DNA from: Vibrio sp. YMD68
GTDB lineage: Bacteria; Pseudomonadota; Gammaproteobacteria; Enterobacterales; Vibrionaceae
NCBI RefSeq assembly: GCF_029958905.1
Contig: NZ_CP124613.1
Location: forward strand, 1,054,001-1,118,000
Reading direction: 5' to 3'
Length of the DNA: 64,000 nucleotides
Positions 25,898 through 35,678 of this stretch are shown in pieces. The first letter of the stretch is position 1. Each line of letters opens with the position of its first letter. The notes under the pieces are model-generated. The model did not search any database, was not told where the DNA came from, and was given only the letters and a program-made list of their open reading frames with translations. The translations under genes were made by a program, and so were the position numbers.

Positions 25898-26411
25898 AAT
25901 GCCTAAACGACGAAAGGCGCACCAAATTAAGTGCGCCCTATCCCTCGTTACTCAATCGTGAGTTCGCGAATCAAGTCATCAAAGATGCAACTTGAACTGT
26001 TACGAGGAGCTAAAATTTCGTTACATTGAATCCATCCAAATTGTATGTAAGACCCTATTGTACGTAAGACCCTTTGCATTCCTCCCTGCGAGTCGGTGGT
26101 TCAGATTGCCTTACCCTTTAACTATCGTTCAAATCTGCAAAAACACAAGTACTGTTAGTGATATCTGTCACACTTTTAGCTAATGGGCATGCATTGTTTC
26201 GTGTTGTATTCCTTATCCATTAAGATCTAGACACTGACTTTTCAAACATTCAGTCAACGAACAATCAACGATGGAAGCCGTCGCTCAGTAGTAACCATAG
26301 AAGTATTACGGATACTGTTTGCAAATCAACCGACTAGATTGATACTATTCGCTGCGTAAAATCTTGATCCCTAAGATTTTTCACATGCAGTATTCGAATA
26401 CGGAGTAAACA
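25898..26411. other. 514-base spacer with inverted and tandem repeats
   Basis: No convincing gene. It holds an exact 7-bp inverted repeat GGCGCAC/GTGCGCC (25916-25937, loop CAAATTAA), a 10-base direct copy of GAAAGGCGCA at 25881 and 25912, a two-copy 17-bp tandem repeat ATTGTAYGTAAGACCCT (26040-26073), and an AT-rich 8-bp hairpin AAAATCTT/AAGATTTT (26358-26380) close to the TDT gene. A 63-codon open frame inside it has no coding character. Confidence 0.55.
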
Positions 26412-27365
26412 TTGAACTGGAAACGATTTCTTCAATTTGGCGGCGTCCCACCATCGCAAGCTTCTTTAGCGCTAGGCATGATTGGTTTAGGTCAAGCATG
26501 GGATCTTTACTTACCTTTTTATGGTGATTTAATTAGACCCTACCTTGCAGGCATTGGGGCGCTTTTATTACTTCCAGTCTTACTAAAATACATCACTAAT
26601 TTTAGAATGTTCATCAGTGATCTTCGTCATCCTGTCAGTGGGAGTTTAATGGCCCCTATCAGTATGTCTTTACTGATGCTATGTGACTATTTGGCTGCAG
26701 TTTCCCCGATTATCGCTTACCCTATTTGGTTTGCAGCTCTATTGCTGCATCTTTCTATGATGACGTTGTTCTTCACATTTCAACTCTCGAACTTCAAAAT
26801 GTCGCATATATTACCCAGCTGGTTCTTGTATCCAGTAGGGTTAATCAGTAGCTCACTGGCAGGGACTCAATTTGGCTACACCGTGTTTTCATCTACTCTA
26901 GTGAACACATGTATCGCTATCTACTTCTTTATGCTTCCTGTCGTTCTTTATCGTTTGGTATTTGAAGGCGCATTGTCGGTTCGAGCTAAACCGACTTTGG
27001 CAATCATGGCAGCGCCTATCAACCTATCGCTGGCCAGTTATCTGGTCAACTTTCCTAACCCAGACCCTATTTTAACGGGTGCATTAGCGGGTATTGCCGT
27101 CACTATGACGCTGTTTATCTATTTATGCTATTTCAGATTACTGCGTCTTCAATTTAAGCCTTCAATAGCGGCAATCACATTTCCTTCTGTGATTAGCTCC
27201 GTAGCAATGTACCGATTGACTGACTTTTTTGATGAGTATCATCCGCACTGGCACTGGCTCCATAAATTCGGCTTCTTGGAACTGACTATTTCTACTGGCT
27301 TAGTTATTTGGGTCTCTATCGGCTTCATCAAGATGTACTGGCCTCAGCTCGGTCAAAAGTTCTAG
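26412..27365 (+). CDS. TDT (TehA/SLAC1-like) family transporter
   Basis: A 317-residue membrane protein with about ten hydrophobic segments and the family blocks FGGVPPSQASLALGMIGLG near the start and DLRHPVSGSLMAPISMSL around residue 75. Relatives move tellurite, dicarboxylates or anions. The start codon is TTG, supported by GGAG six bases upstream and by the family's normal N-terminus. It precedes cqsA on the same strand by 362 bases with hairpins between, so it is likely a separate unit. Substrate unknown. Confidence 0.8.
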   Translation: MNWKRFLQFGGVPPSQASLALGMIGLGQAWDLYLPFYGDLIRPYLAGIGALLLLPVLLKYITNFRMFISDLRHPVSGSLMAPISMSLLMLCDYLAAVSPIIAYPIWFAALLLHLSMMTLFFTFQLSNFKMSHILPSWFLYPVGLISSSLAGTQFGYTVFSSTLVNTCIAIYFFMLPVVLYRLVFEGALSVRAKPTLAIMAAPINLSLASYLVNFPNPDPILTGALAGIAVTMTLFIYLCYFRLLRLQFKPSIAAITFPSVISSVAMYRLTDFFDEYHPHWHWLHKFGFLELTISTGLVIWVSIGFIKMYWPQLGQKF

Positions 27366-27727
27366 CTTATTATTTCAACGATCATCGTTAGGGGCTTAAT
27401 AGCCCCCACCTATCTACCTCAATGTAAAACCTCACATTAAAAATAACCACATTGAATAAACGAACGCCATTTACTACCAATTTCAATTAAGCAACTTTAT
27501 AAATGACTTATTTATCAATCATAAAATAACTGTTCTTTTCTCCCTAAGCATTATTTTAATTAGACGCCGTGACGGTCCAGATTCAGGCTCCTAGTTCCTC
27601 CTCAAAATGTTTATTTCCAACCGTAACTAAAAAAATAGTTTTTAGTTGTCGACCAGTTCATGTTTTGCTGTCATAGATATTTTTATTAATACCCAATCAA
27701 CCAATATAATAAAAATAAGGTGGAACT
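27366..27727. other. 362-base spacer upstream of cqsA
   Basis: Holds a 13-base palindrome AACGATCATCGTT (27377-27389) and directly after it a hairpin GGGGCT-TAAT-AGCCCC (27391-27406), which together look like the end of the TDT transcript. The remainder is AT-rich and should contain the cqsA promoter. No gene is seen. Confidence 0.5.
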
Positions 27728-28912
27728 ATGAATTATAAAAAATCATCAATACTGCCTGAGGCTTGCGCTAAAAAATTAGAACACGATCTCAACCGCTTGA
27801 TTATTCCTGCCGATAAAGGCAAGAACTTAGTACTGGGAAAGCCCCCTTCTCCGGGAGATGTTATTCTGCAAAGCAATGACTATTTAAATTTAGGTAACCA
27901 CCCATCAGTTATCGGAGCCCAGATCTCATCATTACGATCAAGTAAAAATAATTCATTTATGTCGAACGTATTTTTACATAATGACGCACTCAGCAGAAAA
28001 ACAGCTTGTGAAATGTCTAGCTTTACTGAGTTTGATCACTGCATCATTGCGCCATCCGGTTGGATTGCTAATACCGCCTTAATGCAAACCATTTGTCATT
28101 CCAATTCCAATGTATATATCGATTTTTTTACTCACATGTCGTTATGGGAAGGCGCTCGATATGCTGGCGCCAACATTTTCCCGTTTATGCACAATAACAC
28201 CCGCCATTTGAAGCGTTTAATTCGTCGAAATGGTCCTGGAATAGTAGTCGTTGACGCTATTTACAGTACGATTGGTACCATTGCACCTTTAAGCGATATT
28301 ATCGCCGTTGCAAAAGACGAGAATTGCGCGACCGTAGTTGATGAATCTCATTCATTGGGCACGCACGGTCCGCAAGGTGCTGGACTGCTAAAGCATCTCA
28401 ATATTTCTGCCGATGTTGACTTTATGACCGCAAGCCTGGCAAAAACGTTTGCTTATCGTGCTGGCGCAATATGGTGTAACAACCGTTTTGGCGAGAGCCT
28501 ACCTTATACTGCTTATTCGTCTATTTTTAGTTCAGCGATGATGGAAAGTGAATTAGAAAGAATCAGAGCGACTCTTTCAGTAATAAAAACATGTGACCGG
28601 GAAAGAGAAACGTTATTTGAGAATGCAAATATCCTGATTCAAGGATTGAAAAAAATTGGCTTTAACATACGCAGCCAGTCTCAAATAATAGCGATTGAAA
28701 CGGGTGATTCCACTAACACGATAAATGTCAGAAATTATCTTGATAAGCATGGCGTATTAGGATCGGTATTCTGCCCCCCCGCGACCCCTAATAATAAGAA
28801 CATCATTCGTCTTTCGATACACTCTGACATTACGAAAGACCAGATAGAACACGTTCTCTCTATTTTTCGCCAAGCTTTTAATCAGCCTAACCTGTATTTC
28901 ATGCAACCGTAA
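27728..28912 (+). CDS. cqsA: CAI-1 autoinducer synthase CqsA
   Basis: A 394-residue PLP-dependent acyl-CoA transferase that makes the alpha-hydroxyketone quorum signal CAI-1 from an acyl-CoA and an amino-acid donor. The PLP lysine is Lys239 in SLAKTFAYRAGAIW and the cofactor aspartate is in VDESHSLGTHGP (Asp205, His208). VYIDFFTHMSLWEGARYA and LQSNDYLNLGNHP are near-identical to V. cholerae CqsA. Length is almost the same (389 there). AAGGTGG lies four bases before the ATG. It is tail to tail with the receptor cqsS. Confidence 0.96.
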   Translation: MNYKKSSILPEACAKKLEHDLNRLIIPADKGKNLVLGKPPSPGDVILQSNDYLNLGNHPSVIGAQISSLRSSKNNSFMSNVFLHNDALSRKTACEMSSFTEFDHCIIAPSGWIANTALMQTICHSNSNVYIDFFTHMSLWEGARYAGANIFPFMHNNTRHLKRLIRRNGPGIVVVDAIYSTIGTIAPLSDIIAVAKDENCATVVDESHSLGTHGPQGAGLLKHLNISADVDFMTASLAKTFAYRAGAIWCNNRFGESLPYTAYSSIFSSAMMESELERIRATLSVIKTCDRERETLFENANILIQGLKKIGFNIRSQSQIIAIETGDSTNTINVRNYLDKHGVLGSVFCPPATPNNKNIIRLSIHSDITKDQIEHVLSIFRQAFNQPNLYFMQP

Positions 28913-28979
28913 ATATATACTCTTTTGAACCGATTGACCCATTAAATAGAGTGTCATTTTTAATGATTAATACTATCGA

Positions 28980-31013
28980 TTAAACATAGTGTTCTATTTT
29001 TTCTAATAACGCATCTTTAGTTGCTGGCTTAATCACATAGTCATTCATGCCAGCCTGTTTCATCTGGTCAATGCATTCTTGGCTATTATTTCCTGTATGC
29101 CCGATAATAGGGATATTTGATTTTATATGGCCCGATGTTCTTAATATCTGAGTTGCCTTGTAGCCATCAATATGAGGCATCTCAATATCCATAATGATGA
29201 TATCAACATCCTCGCTATCGACAAGCTTAAGCACTTCACTGCCATCTTTCGCTTCTACTACTTGAAAGCCCTGCTGAGAAAGTAGCAGAGTGGTCAAAGA
29301 ACGCAGAGAATCATTATCATCGACCAGCAACACCATTGTGCTTGTGTGCACCATCGTTTTTTTGGGTATCGCATTCTTATCATCGCAACTGGGGACAAAA
29401 AACAAACGTTCTAGCGTTTGGGGTAACGATAATGTCATGTCTTTTTTGCTCACGGCACAACAAGATATAAAGCGATTAAAATTTGAATGGTAGTGTTTAT
29501 CCGGTTGATATAAGTAAACGATTTTGGCCTCAGTAAAGGAGAGTTTATCCTCTAGTAAAGCGAGAGCCAGTTCGTCTATTTCATCGAGGTCGACGAATAT
29601 TAAATCATACTCAAATTGGTATTCTTCTCTTTTAATAGCAGTACTCAGAGTAATGGTTTGGAAAGAATAGCCGCGATAAAAAGAACCGTCGTTTAACGCT
29701 TTTGTTATAGGCAGCTCAACATTAATCGATAGAATGGATTTATTTCGGATAAGATCGAGTTTAATATCTTTAACCCCATCTGAATCGCATTTCGGAAACA
29801 TTAAGACAAATTCAGTCCACTCCCCTTTTTCGGAATGGCACACAATATCCCCACCAAACGAGAGCATCACACGTCGGCAAAAGGGCAACCCGAGTCCAAA
29901 GCTGCCATTTTTTCCAAACGTGTAGAAATCATTGAATATCGAACCTATCTTTTCTTTTTCAATGCCAACCCCATTATCTCGAACAGAAAGTACATTAAAT
30001 TCGTGCGTAGATTCGACACGAATGTCCAATCGAAACGTTTCTTCACCCTGATAGTAAAACGCATTTTTGAATAGATTGTACAATGCATACTTTAAAAGCG
30101 TGTCGCTGCCTAAGAATTCAAAGTTTTCACATTTTGATACCACGACAGAATCTTTTGCATTGAGGGATTTGTAGGGATAGCTGTTAATGGCATCAGACAG
30201 AACATCTTCAATGGTGTGTATCGAAAAAGTCGAACGAGAAACCCGATTTTCATCGATAGACGTCAACAGTAAGTCGATGGCTTCGTTGCCATTTTTAATA
30301 ATTTCACTCGCATCATCTAATAACTCACTCACTATCTTTTGATCTTTTTCAGATGGAGTGGGTGCCGACACACTATTGTCAACTAACATGGTTTTTAATA
30401 AATCTATCGTCGCTTTTAAAGCACTTAATGGATTTCTCATTTCATGTGCGATACCTGCACCGAAAGATTTGGCTAGCGCTATCTTAGACTCATGTTCCAT
30501 CTGGTTTCTAAAATAGAAGATGTTTCCAAACATATAGGTAAAGACAAAAATCGGTACATAAGACCAATCAATCTCATGCCATTCCACTTGGCCACCCACA
30601 AAATAACTCGCGAGTATTGCACAGCCAATAGACCCAACACATTGCATGACAAGAATGCGTGTTTCATGGACCAGGAGTATATGAAGAAAGATCGATGCCA
30701 TAAAAGACATAACCCAAACCATGGACCAGTCGTTCATCATCAACATATATGAAAAAAAGAACGGTAAACACAGAGCAATTGCCCACACATAATAATGCGG
30801 TAAATATCTATGCAATGAACGAGGAACAAAGTCTCTTAGCGCCAAGGTCAATAACGCTAGCGAACAAACAATTCGTAAAGGTAGATTTTCATAGGGCTGA
30901 GGGAACACTGAAGACCAAATGAAATAATAAAACGGGAAACCTACAAAACCCATCCAGCCTACAATATTGAGATTAGGCTCAGCATACTTGTATATCTTAT
31001 TAACAAGAGTCAT
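28980..31013 (-). CDS. cqsS: CAI-1 sensor kinase CqsS (hybrid histidine kinase)
   Basis: A 677-residue receptor. Six membrane segments occupy about 1-170, then His190 in GAGIAHEMRNPLSALK, an ATPase domain, a degenerate middle region and a C-terminal receiver with phosphoacceptor Asp in IIMDIEMPHIDGY. At low signal it should feed phosphate to LuxU/LuxO; CAI-1 turns off the kinase. Pocket residues that I align to V. cholerae W104, S107, F160, F162 and F166 are kept (W100, S103, F156, F158, F162), whereas C170 is replaced by Phe166. AGGAAG precedes the ATG. The upstream 360 bases are rich in inverted repeats. Confidence 0.96.
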   Translation of the reverse strand: MTLVNKIYKYAEPNLNIVGWMGFVGFPFYYFIWSSVFPQPYENLPLRIVCSLALLTLALRDFVPRSLHRYLPHYYVWAIALCLPFFFSYMLMMNDWSMVWVMSFMASIFLHILLVHETRILVMQCVGSIGCAILASYFVGGQVEWHEIDWSYVPIFVFTYMFGNIFYFRNQMEHESKIALAKSFGAGIAHEMRNPLSALKATIDLLKTMLVDNSVSAPTPSEKDQKIVSELLDDASEIIKNGNEAIDLLLTSIDENRVSRSTFSIHTIEDVLSDAINSYPYKSLNAKDSVVVSKCENFEFLGSDTLLKYALYNLFKNAFYYQGEETFRLDIRVESTHEFNVLSVRDNGVGIEKEKIGSIFNDFYTFGKNGSFGLGLPFCRRVMLSFGGDIVCHSEKGEWTEFVLMFPKCDSDGVKDIKLDLIRNKSILSINVELPITKALNDGSFYRGYSFQTITLSTAIKREEYQFEYDLIFVDLDEIDELALALLEDKLSFTEAKIVYLYQPDKHYHSNFNRFISCCAVSKKDMTLSLPQTLERLFFVPSCDDKNAIPKKTMVHTSTMVLLVDDNDSLRSLTTLLLSQQGFQVVEAKDGSEVLKLVDSEDVDIIIMDIEMPHIDGYKATQILRTSGHIKSNIPIIGHTGNNSQECIDQMKQAGMNDYVIKPATKDALLEKIEHYV

Positions 31014-31037
31014 TCCAACTTCCTAGTAAAGGCGCAT

Positions 31038-31125
31038 TGACACTGAATTTCTTCACTCTGTTTAGTGTCAGCTTAGTCCTATTGCACTGTCGATCAATTC
31101 CTATTGATGCAGGTACTAATAGGAC
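31038..31125. promoter_or_regulatory. nested inverted repeats upstream of cqsS
   Basis: Three perfect inverted repeats: TGACACT/AGTGTCA (31038-31044 and 31064-31070), GTCCTATT/AATAGGAC (31076-31083 and 31118-31125), and inside the latter ATCAAT-TCCT-ATTGAT (31093-31108). They lie 25-112 bases before cqsS and could fold in its 5' mRNA leader or bind a dimeric regulator. The rest of the 357-base spacer shows no gene. Confidence 0.55.
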
Positions 31126-31370
31126 CAAACGACGCGCCTACTCATTTATCCCTATGCTTTTACGGTAGCGTATTCATACAGCTTCTGCTAATAAACACTT
31201 CGATTTTTCTACAGCCTACGAGTGCATATAGAGCCTCTTTACTAGCATCTTTTTCTCATGCTCAAAGAACTTTTCTTAAGAGAACCTATGCAGAAATGTA
31301 CGCTCAGGATAAAAGTAGCCGTTACGTTAACGAACGTCTCAGATCTCTATCCGCTCAGTATCCGCTATGA

Positions 31371-34300
31371 TCAATGGATGACTCGTACAACACTGCCACT
31401 CCGGCTTGGCTCTACATCAATTCTCAACGTCATTTGTTCTTTGAGCTCACTCACGTGGGAAATAATCCCTATGGTTCTTCCACCTTGTTGAAGATCAATC
31501 AAGGTCTCAATGGCCAGATCGAGCGATTCAGGATCGAGACTGCCAAACCCTTCATCAATAAATAGTGTATCCAAACGGATCCCTCCGCTGTAGGACTGAA
31601 CCACATCAGAAAGGCCTAATGCTAGGGCTAAAGCGGCCATAAATGATTCGCCACCCGATAGCGTCGCGACATCTCGCATTTTGCTGGTATAGCCATCTTC
31701 CACAAGAAGATCGAGCCCTGAGCCAGCGTTACCCTTTGTTCTTTGAGTCTTACGCTTAAGTTCGTAGCGACCTTTGCTCATTTTACGCAGGCGCAGTGAT
31801 GCTTGAATCAACACATCATCTAAAAGCACGCCAAGGACAAAACGGTGCAGACTGATCTTTGACCCTGTCTTGCCATTGGCAACATCACTGAGCGTACCCA
31901 CCACTTCATATTGCTTGTTCAATTCTTCGTTCTGCTGCTTGAGCAACTTGAGCTTTTTCTGAACTTCATGATAACGATGTTGCGTCGACTGAAGCTGCGT
32001 GTGTTGCTGAGATAGGTCATTATACTCCAATTCCGCCGCCTCTCGCTGTTGGATGAGGTGATCAACATCCGGTAAAACTTTATCGACAAGACTCGCTTCT
32101 ATTGCAGTGAGCTCAGTAGTCAAAGTGGTTTTAGTTTGCTCAAATTGGGAAATTCTTAGCTCTAACGCATCGATGGCTGACTTATTCAATGCACTTTCTA
32201 TGTAGTGGGTTTCATCGGAAAATGGGCTTTCCGCTAACGCCGCATTCCATTGTTCATCACTTTGATTTCGCGCCACGATTAACAATGCTTTTTGTTTTTC
32301 TAATTCTTGGTTTTTTGCTTGCGCTGACGCAAACGACTGCTGCGATTGGTCAAAATGCGACCTCGCTGTTTTCTCTTGGTTAACCACGCGAGTTACTTCA
32401 GTCTTTAGACTCTGCAACTTAGCATCAACCGAGGCTAAATCACCGAATTCTTGAGGCATATTCTCCGTTCTAGCGTCTACTTCTGTCTGAATGCGAGCCA
32501 TCGACACTTGAGCAATATTCACATGTTCTAACTGGCTACTTAGATTGGTTTTAACATCCAGTAGCGTCTGCTCTATTTGGCGTAATGACGATTCAACCGA
32601 CTCGAGTCTTACTTGTTTGATCTCGGCTATCTTATGCTCTAACTGTACAATCGTTTTCTCTGTCTCTTCTGCAGTCAGAGAAGGACGAGCCAGAAGCTGA
32701 TCGTTAATGCCCAAAATAGCTTGTTCTGTTATTGCGATCTCTTTACCCCATTGAGCCAAATCATCCAGACATTTTTGCTCTATTTTGGCGACCTCTTTTT
32801 GGTGTCCTCGTGCGATATCGACGTTTTTTTTCGTGACTTCCTCACGAGTAAAAACAGCAAGTTCTGGGTGGTCGATACTCCCGCAGACTGGACATGGTTC
32901 ACCAATATTGAGATGTTTTGCCAATTGCGCCGCTTGGCTTGAATGCCATAGATATTCTAGATTGTCTGCATAAGCGATGGCATTTTCCGTTTGTTCTTTT
33001 GCCGCGATTAATTTGGCTTCTAGCTTATCCTGATGCTCAAACTGCTTTTTTTGTTGACGTTCTAATCCCCATTTCTTCTGCTCTAACGTGCGTTGCTCGA
33101 CAAGAGTATCGAGTTGCTGTTGAAGAATGGGCAATTGCTGTTGATTGTGCTTGGCCTTGTCGAGCTCAATTCTTTTACTGGCGATTTTCACTTCCAATTG
33201 AGCCATCTCAGCTTGCAACTCATCGCGTTTTTTTTCAGCCGATACACAGCTGCGTTGAGCTTCAATCAACTTTTTCTCGAACTCAGATCGCTCGACTAAC
33301 TTAGAACGAACGGAATCCAAATTAAATATCTGGTTTTGTATCTCAGCGAGCCCAGCCTGTGCTAGCTGAGCTTGTTTCAAATTTTCTTCCGATGTTGACA
33401 ACGTTTCGTTAGCGAGAGTCAATGTCACGCTAGACAGCTCTAGCTCAGCTAACTTATCGCTTAACGCCTTTTGATTGCCTTTAAATTGAGAATGACAAAC
33501 CGCCATTGAGAGAGCAAACGACGCATTATCACGTTGAACGCGTAATTGTTTTACGTGAGTGTCCTCATTCAAGTGATCATTGAGCTGCTGTTTCTTCTGG
33601 GCTAAATGGCTAAATTTTTGCTTGAGTTCCTGTGATGTTTTTTCTTCTAACGTGGCTTTCTCTAAAACGCTCTTCGATAAGTCAAAGCGCTGCTGTGATT
33701 CGCTTAGGCGCTCAGTCACCTCATTTAGGTTTTGCTCCAACTGCTTTTCACTGTCAACATTGGCAACATCCAAAACGCCTTTTATTTGATTATCAAACTC
33801 GTCTTTCGCTTTTCTTATCCCTGCTGCCTGATCAAACAATGCGCGTTCAATGGCCGTGTAAATATGAGTTTGAAATAGCTGACCAAATATCTGTTCACGC
33901 TCTTTAGAATTCGCCGTCAACAATTCTCTAAACTTACCCTGGGGTAACACCATCACTTGACGAAACTGCTTCACATCAAGGCCAATAAGTTCGCGAATTT
34001 CTTTTAGTACTGGGATTGGCTTGTTCGCAATCAACTGCTCTTCCTCGTTATTCAAACGATACAGTGTTGCGCTGTGTTTTCTTTCCGTCGTACCATCGCC
34101 TCTTTTTTTCGGCACTTCTTGCTCCGGCGATCGCACCACTTTGTATGAGACGCTACCGAGTTTAAACTCAAAACTGACTTCGGTGAGCAGTGAAGCATCC
34201 GCGTAGTCACAACGCATTTGATCGCCTGTTCGTTCACTGCCCGTAGTTTCACCGTATAACGCATAGCAGATAGCATCCAAAATGGAGCTTTTCCCCGACC

Positions 34301-34412
34301 CAGTTGGACCATTAATCAAAAACAACGGGGCGTTGCCCATAGCGGTAAAATCGATCGCTTGTTGATGAGCAAAAGGCCCAAATGCTTGCAATGTGAGATT
34401 AATTGGCTGCAT
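31371..34412 (-). CDS. sbcC: exonuclease subunit SbcC
   Basis: A 1013-residue SMC-like ATPase subunit of the SbcCD nuclease, which cuts DNA hairpins and blocked ends at replication forks. Walker A GPTGSGKSS is at about 35-43, the zinc hook CPVCG at about 506-510 lies between two long coiled coils, and the signature ATLSGGESF and Walker B LFIDEGFGSLD are near the C-terminus. It starts two bases after sbcD, so both are made together. In V. cholerae the same pair sits beside cqsS. Confidence 0.95.
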   Translation of the reverse strand: MQPINLTLQAFGPFAHQQAIDFTAMGNAPLFLINGPTGSGKSSILDAICYALYGETTGSERTGDQMRCDYADASLLTEVSFEFKLGSVSYKVVRSPEQEVPKKRGDGTTERKHSATLYRLNNEEEQLIANKPIPVLKEIRELIGLDVKQFRQVMVLPQGKFRELLTANSKEREQIFGQLFQTHIYTAIERALFDQAAGIRKAKDEFDNQIKGVLDVANVDSEKQLEQNLNEVTERLSESQQRFDLSKSVLEKATLEEKTSQELKQKFSHLAQKKQQLNDHLNEDTHVKQLRVQRDNASFALSMAVCHSQFKGNQKALSDKLAELELSSVTLTLANETLSTSEENLKQAQLAQAGLAEIQNQIFNLDSVRSKLVERSEFEKKLIEAQRSCVSAEKKRDELQAEMAQLEVKIASKRIELDKAKHNQQQLPILQQQLDTLVEQRTLEQKKWGLERQQKKQFEHQDKLEAKLIAAKEQTENAIAYADNLEYLWHSSQAAQLAKHLNIGEPCPVCGSIDHPELAVFTREEVTKKNVDIARGHQKEVAKIEQKCLDDLAQWGKEIAITEQAILGINDQLLARPSLTAEETEKTIVQLEHKIAEIKQVRLESVESSLRQIEQTLLDVKTNLSSQLEHVNIAQVSMARIQTEVDARTENMPQEFGDLASVDAKLQSLKTEVTRVVNQEKTARSHFDQSQQSFASAQAKNQELEKQKALLIVARNQSDEQWNAALAESPFSDETHYIESALNKSAIDALELRISQFEQTKTTLTTELTAIEASLVDKVLPDVDHLIQQREAAELEYNDLSQQHTQLQSTQHRYHEVQKKLKLLKQQNEELNKQYEVVGTLSDVANGKTGSKISLHRFVLGVLLDDVLIQASLRLRKMSKGRYELKRKTQRTKGNAGSGLDLLVEDGYTSKMRDVATLSGGESFMAALALALGLSDVVQSYSGGIRLDTLFIDEGFGSLDPESLDLAIETLIDLQQGGRTIGIISHVSELKEQMTLRIDVEPSRSGSVVRVIH

Positions 34413-34414
34413 GA

Positions 34415-35557
34415 TTATCCCTTCTGTTCATTGGTTAGCTCTTGGATCACTTTTAAAATGGTGTCGTTTTGTTGTTCTGACAAACTGCTCTTCTGGGCTT
34501 CCAAAAAGAAATCTCTGAACATGTCGATTTCGCCTCTCGCCAAACGGGCTTTACCCATTTGCTGCTCGATGCCTATCAGCATTCCAGGTTTCTCAATATG
34601 TAAGACATTGGGGTACACCGCTCTCAGCTTTTCCATGGGGTCTAAAATAGCGTGTTTGTCGGTCAACCGAATGAGTAAATAATCATGGGAATGCGGGTCA
34701 CTGTGTCCCTCCGCGATGATCTCAAGGAGTTCCCCTTCGATGATCCTCATTTGATGCGGCGCGACCAGATCAATGTGCTGAGCCGATTGAAAACCGTTTC
34801 GGTCAAGCTCAACCAAAGTCACCCCTTTTTTCTGGTGCTGCTCTGAAAAGCTGTATTTCATCAGCGAGCCAGAGTAACGAATAAAGTCTTCACCTTTTTT
34901 CTGTGGCTGGTGTAAATGACCCAGTGCTACATAGTCAAACGGCGTAAAGTGCTCATGGCTTACTCTGTCCGAACCACCGATAGACAATGGACGTTCCGAT
35001 TCTGATTCTATTGCACCATCAACATAACAATGGCTGAGTAAAACATGTCGATGGTTGGGCATGAACTCTTTCACGATTTCACCCGCCAAAAACTGGTGAG
35101 CCTCATCATGAGTGGAAACGGGCTGATTAAAATGATGGCGAACAAGTTCAGGGTCATTGTAGGGCATGGCGTAGAACGCCACTTTTCCAGCTTGTTCTGT
35201 TTCTAAAATAACGGGGGTCATCATATCTTCAAATGAGCTGATGATATGCAGCCCTGAACGTCTCATTTGTTCTGAGCCAAAGCCCAAACGCATGGCGCCA
35301 TCATGATTGCCCGGAATCATGATTATCGGCGTATTTAATTCGCTACAAATCGTGTTCACGGTGCTATTCATCAATTCAATCGCAGCGGTCGGGGGGACCG
35401 ATCGATCATAAATATCGCCCGAAATAATGACGGCATCCACGGGGTGCTGACGAATATAATCAATGAGCTGAATGATCACAGCCTTTTGATCTTCGAGCAG
35501 AGAAATATTGTGAAATTGACGGCCTAAGTGCCAATCAGAGGTGTGAAGAAACTTCAT
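34415..35557 (-). CDS. sbcD: exonuclease subunit SbcD
   Basis: A 380-residue manganese-dependent phosphoesterase, the nuclease subunit partnering SbcC. Metal-binding motifs are in order: DWHLGR at the start, GDIYDR, GNHD, LSHCYVDG and GHLHQPQ. First gene of the sbcDC operon. The gap to sbcC is two bases, so coupling is likely. Confidence 0.95.
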   Translation of the reverse strand: MKFLHTSDWHLGRQFHNISLLEDQKAVIIQLIDYIRQHPVDAVIISGDIYDRSVPPTAAIELMNSTVNTICSELNTPIIMIPGNHDGAMRLGFGSEQMRRSGLHIISSFEDMMTPVILETEQAGKVAFYAMPYNDPELVRHHFNQPVSTHDEAHQFLAGEIVKEFMPNHRHVLLSHCYVDGAIESESERPLSIGGSDRVSHEHFTPFDYVALGHLHQPQKKGEDFIRYSGSLMKYSFSEQHQKKGVTLVELDRNGFQSAQHIDLVAPHQMRIIEGELLEIIAEGHSDPHSHDYLLIRLTDKHAILDPMEKLRAVYPNVLHIEKPGMLIGIEQQMGKARLARGEIDMFRDFFLEAQKSSLSEQQNDTILKVIQELTNEQKG

Positions 35558-35648
35558 AATGCCCTGGACAAATCTTGGTAACGATACTTAGGGCTGATAG
35601 TAGCAAAGAAATGATTTCAAAAGGAATGGTAAATACTGAAACGATATT

Positions 35649-35675
35649 TACAGCCACCTGAGTGGCTGTATTTTA
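35649..35675. terminator. hairpin after the micro-ORF
   Basis: TACAGCCAC/GTGGCTGTA forms a perfect 9-bp stem with loop CTGA. It begins four bases after the micro-ORF stop on the minus strand. A TTTTA tract follows only on the plus strand. Confidence 0.55.
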
Positions 35676-35678
35676 GGG

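Noticed and set aside
25992..26183. 63-codon open frame in the spacer before the TDT gene
   Set aside because: It spans the 17-bp tandem repeat, has no ribosome-binding site, and shows no membrane, domain or signal character.
27366..27727. A Qrr-type quorum-sensing small RNA in the cqs region
   Set aside because: The conserved Qrr core was not seen here or in the other spacers of the window.
31104..31370. 88-codon open frame upstream of cqsS
   Set aside because: It crosses the inverted-repeat region and ends right at the sbcC stop; composition is not protein-like and no ribosome-binding site precedes it.
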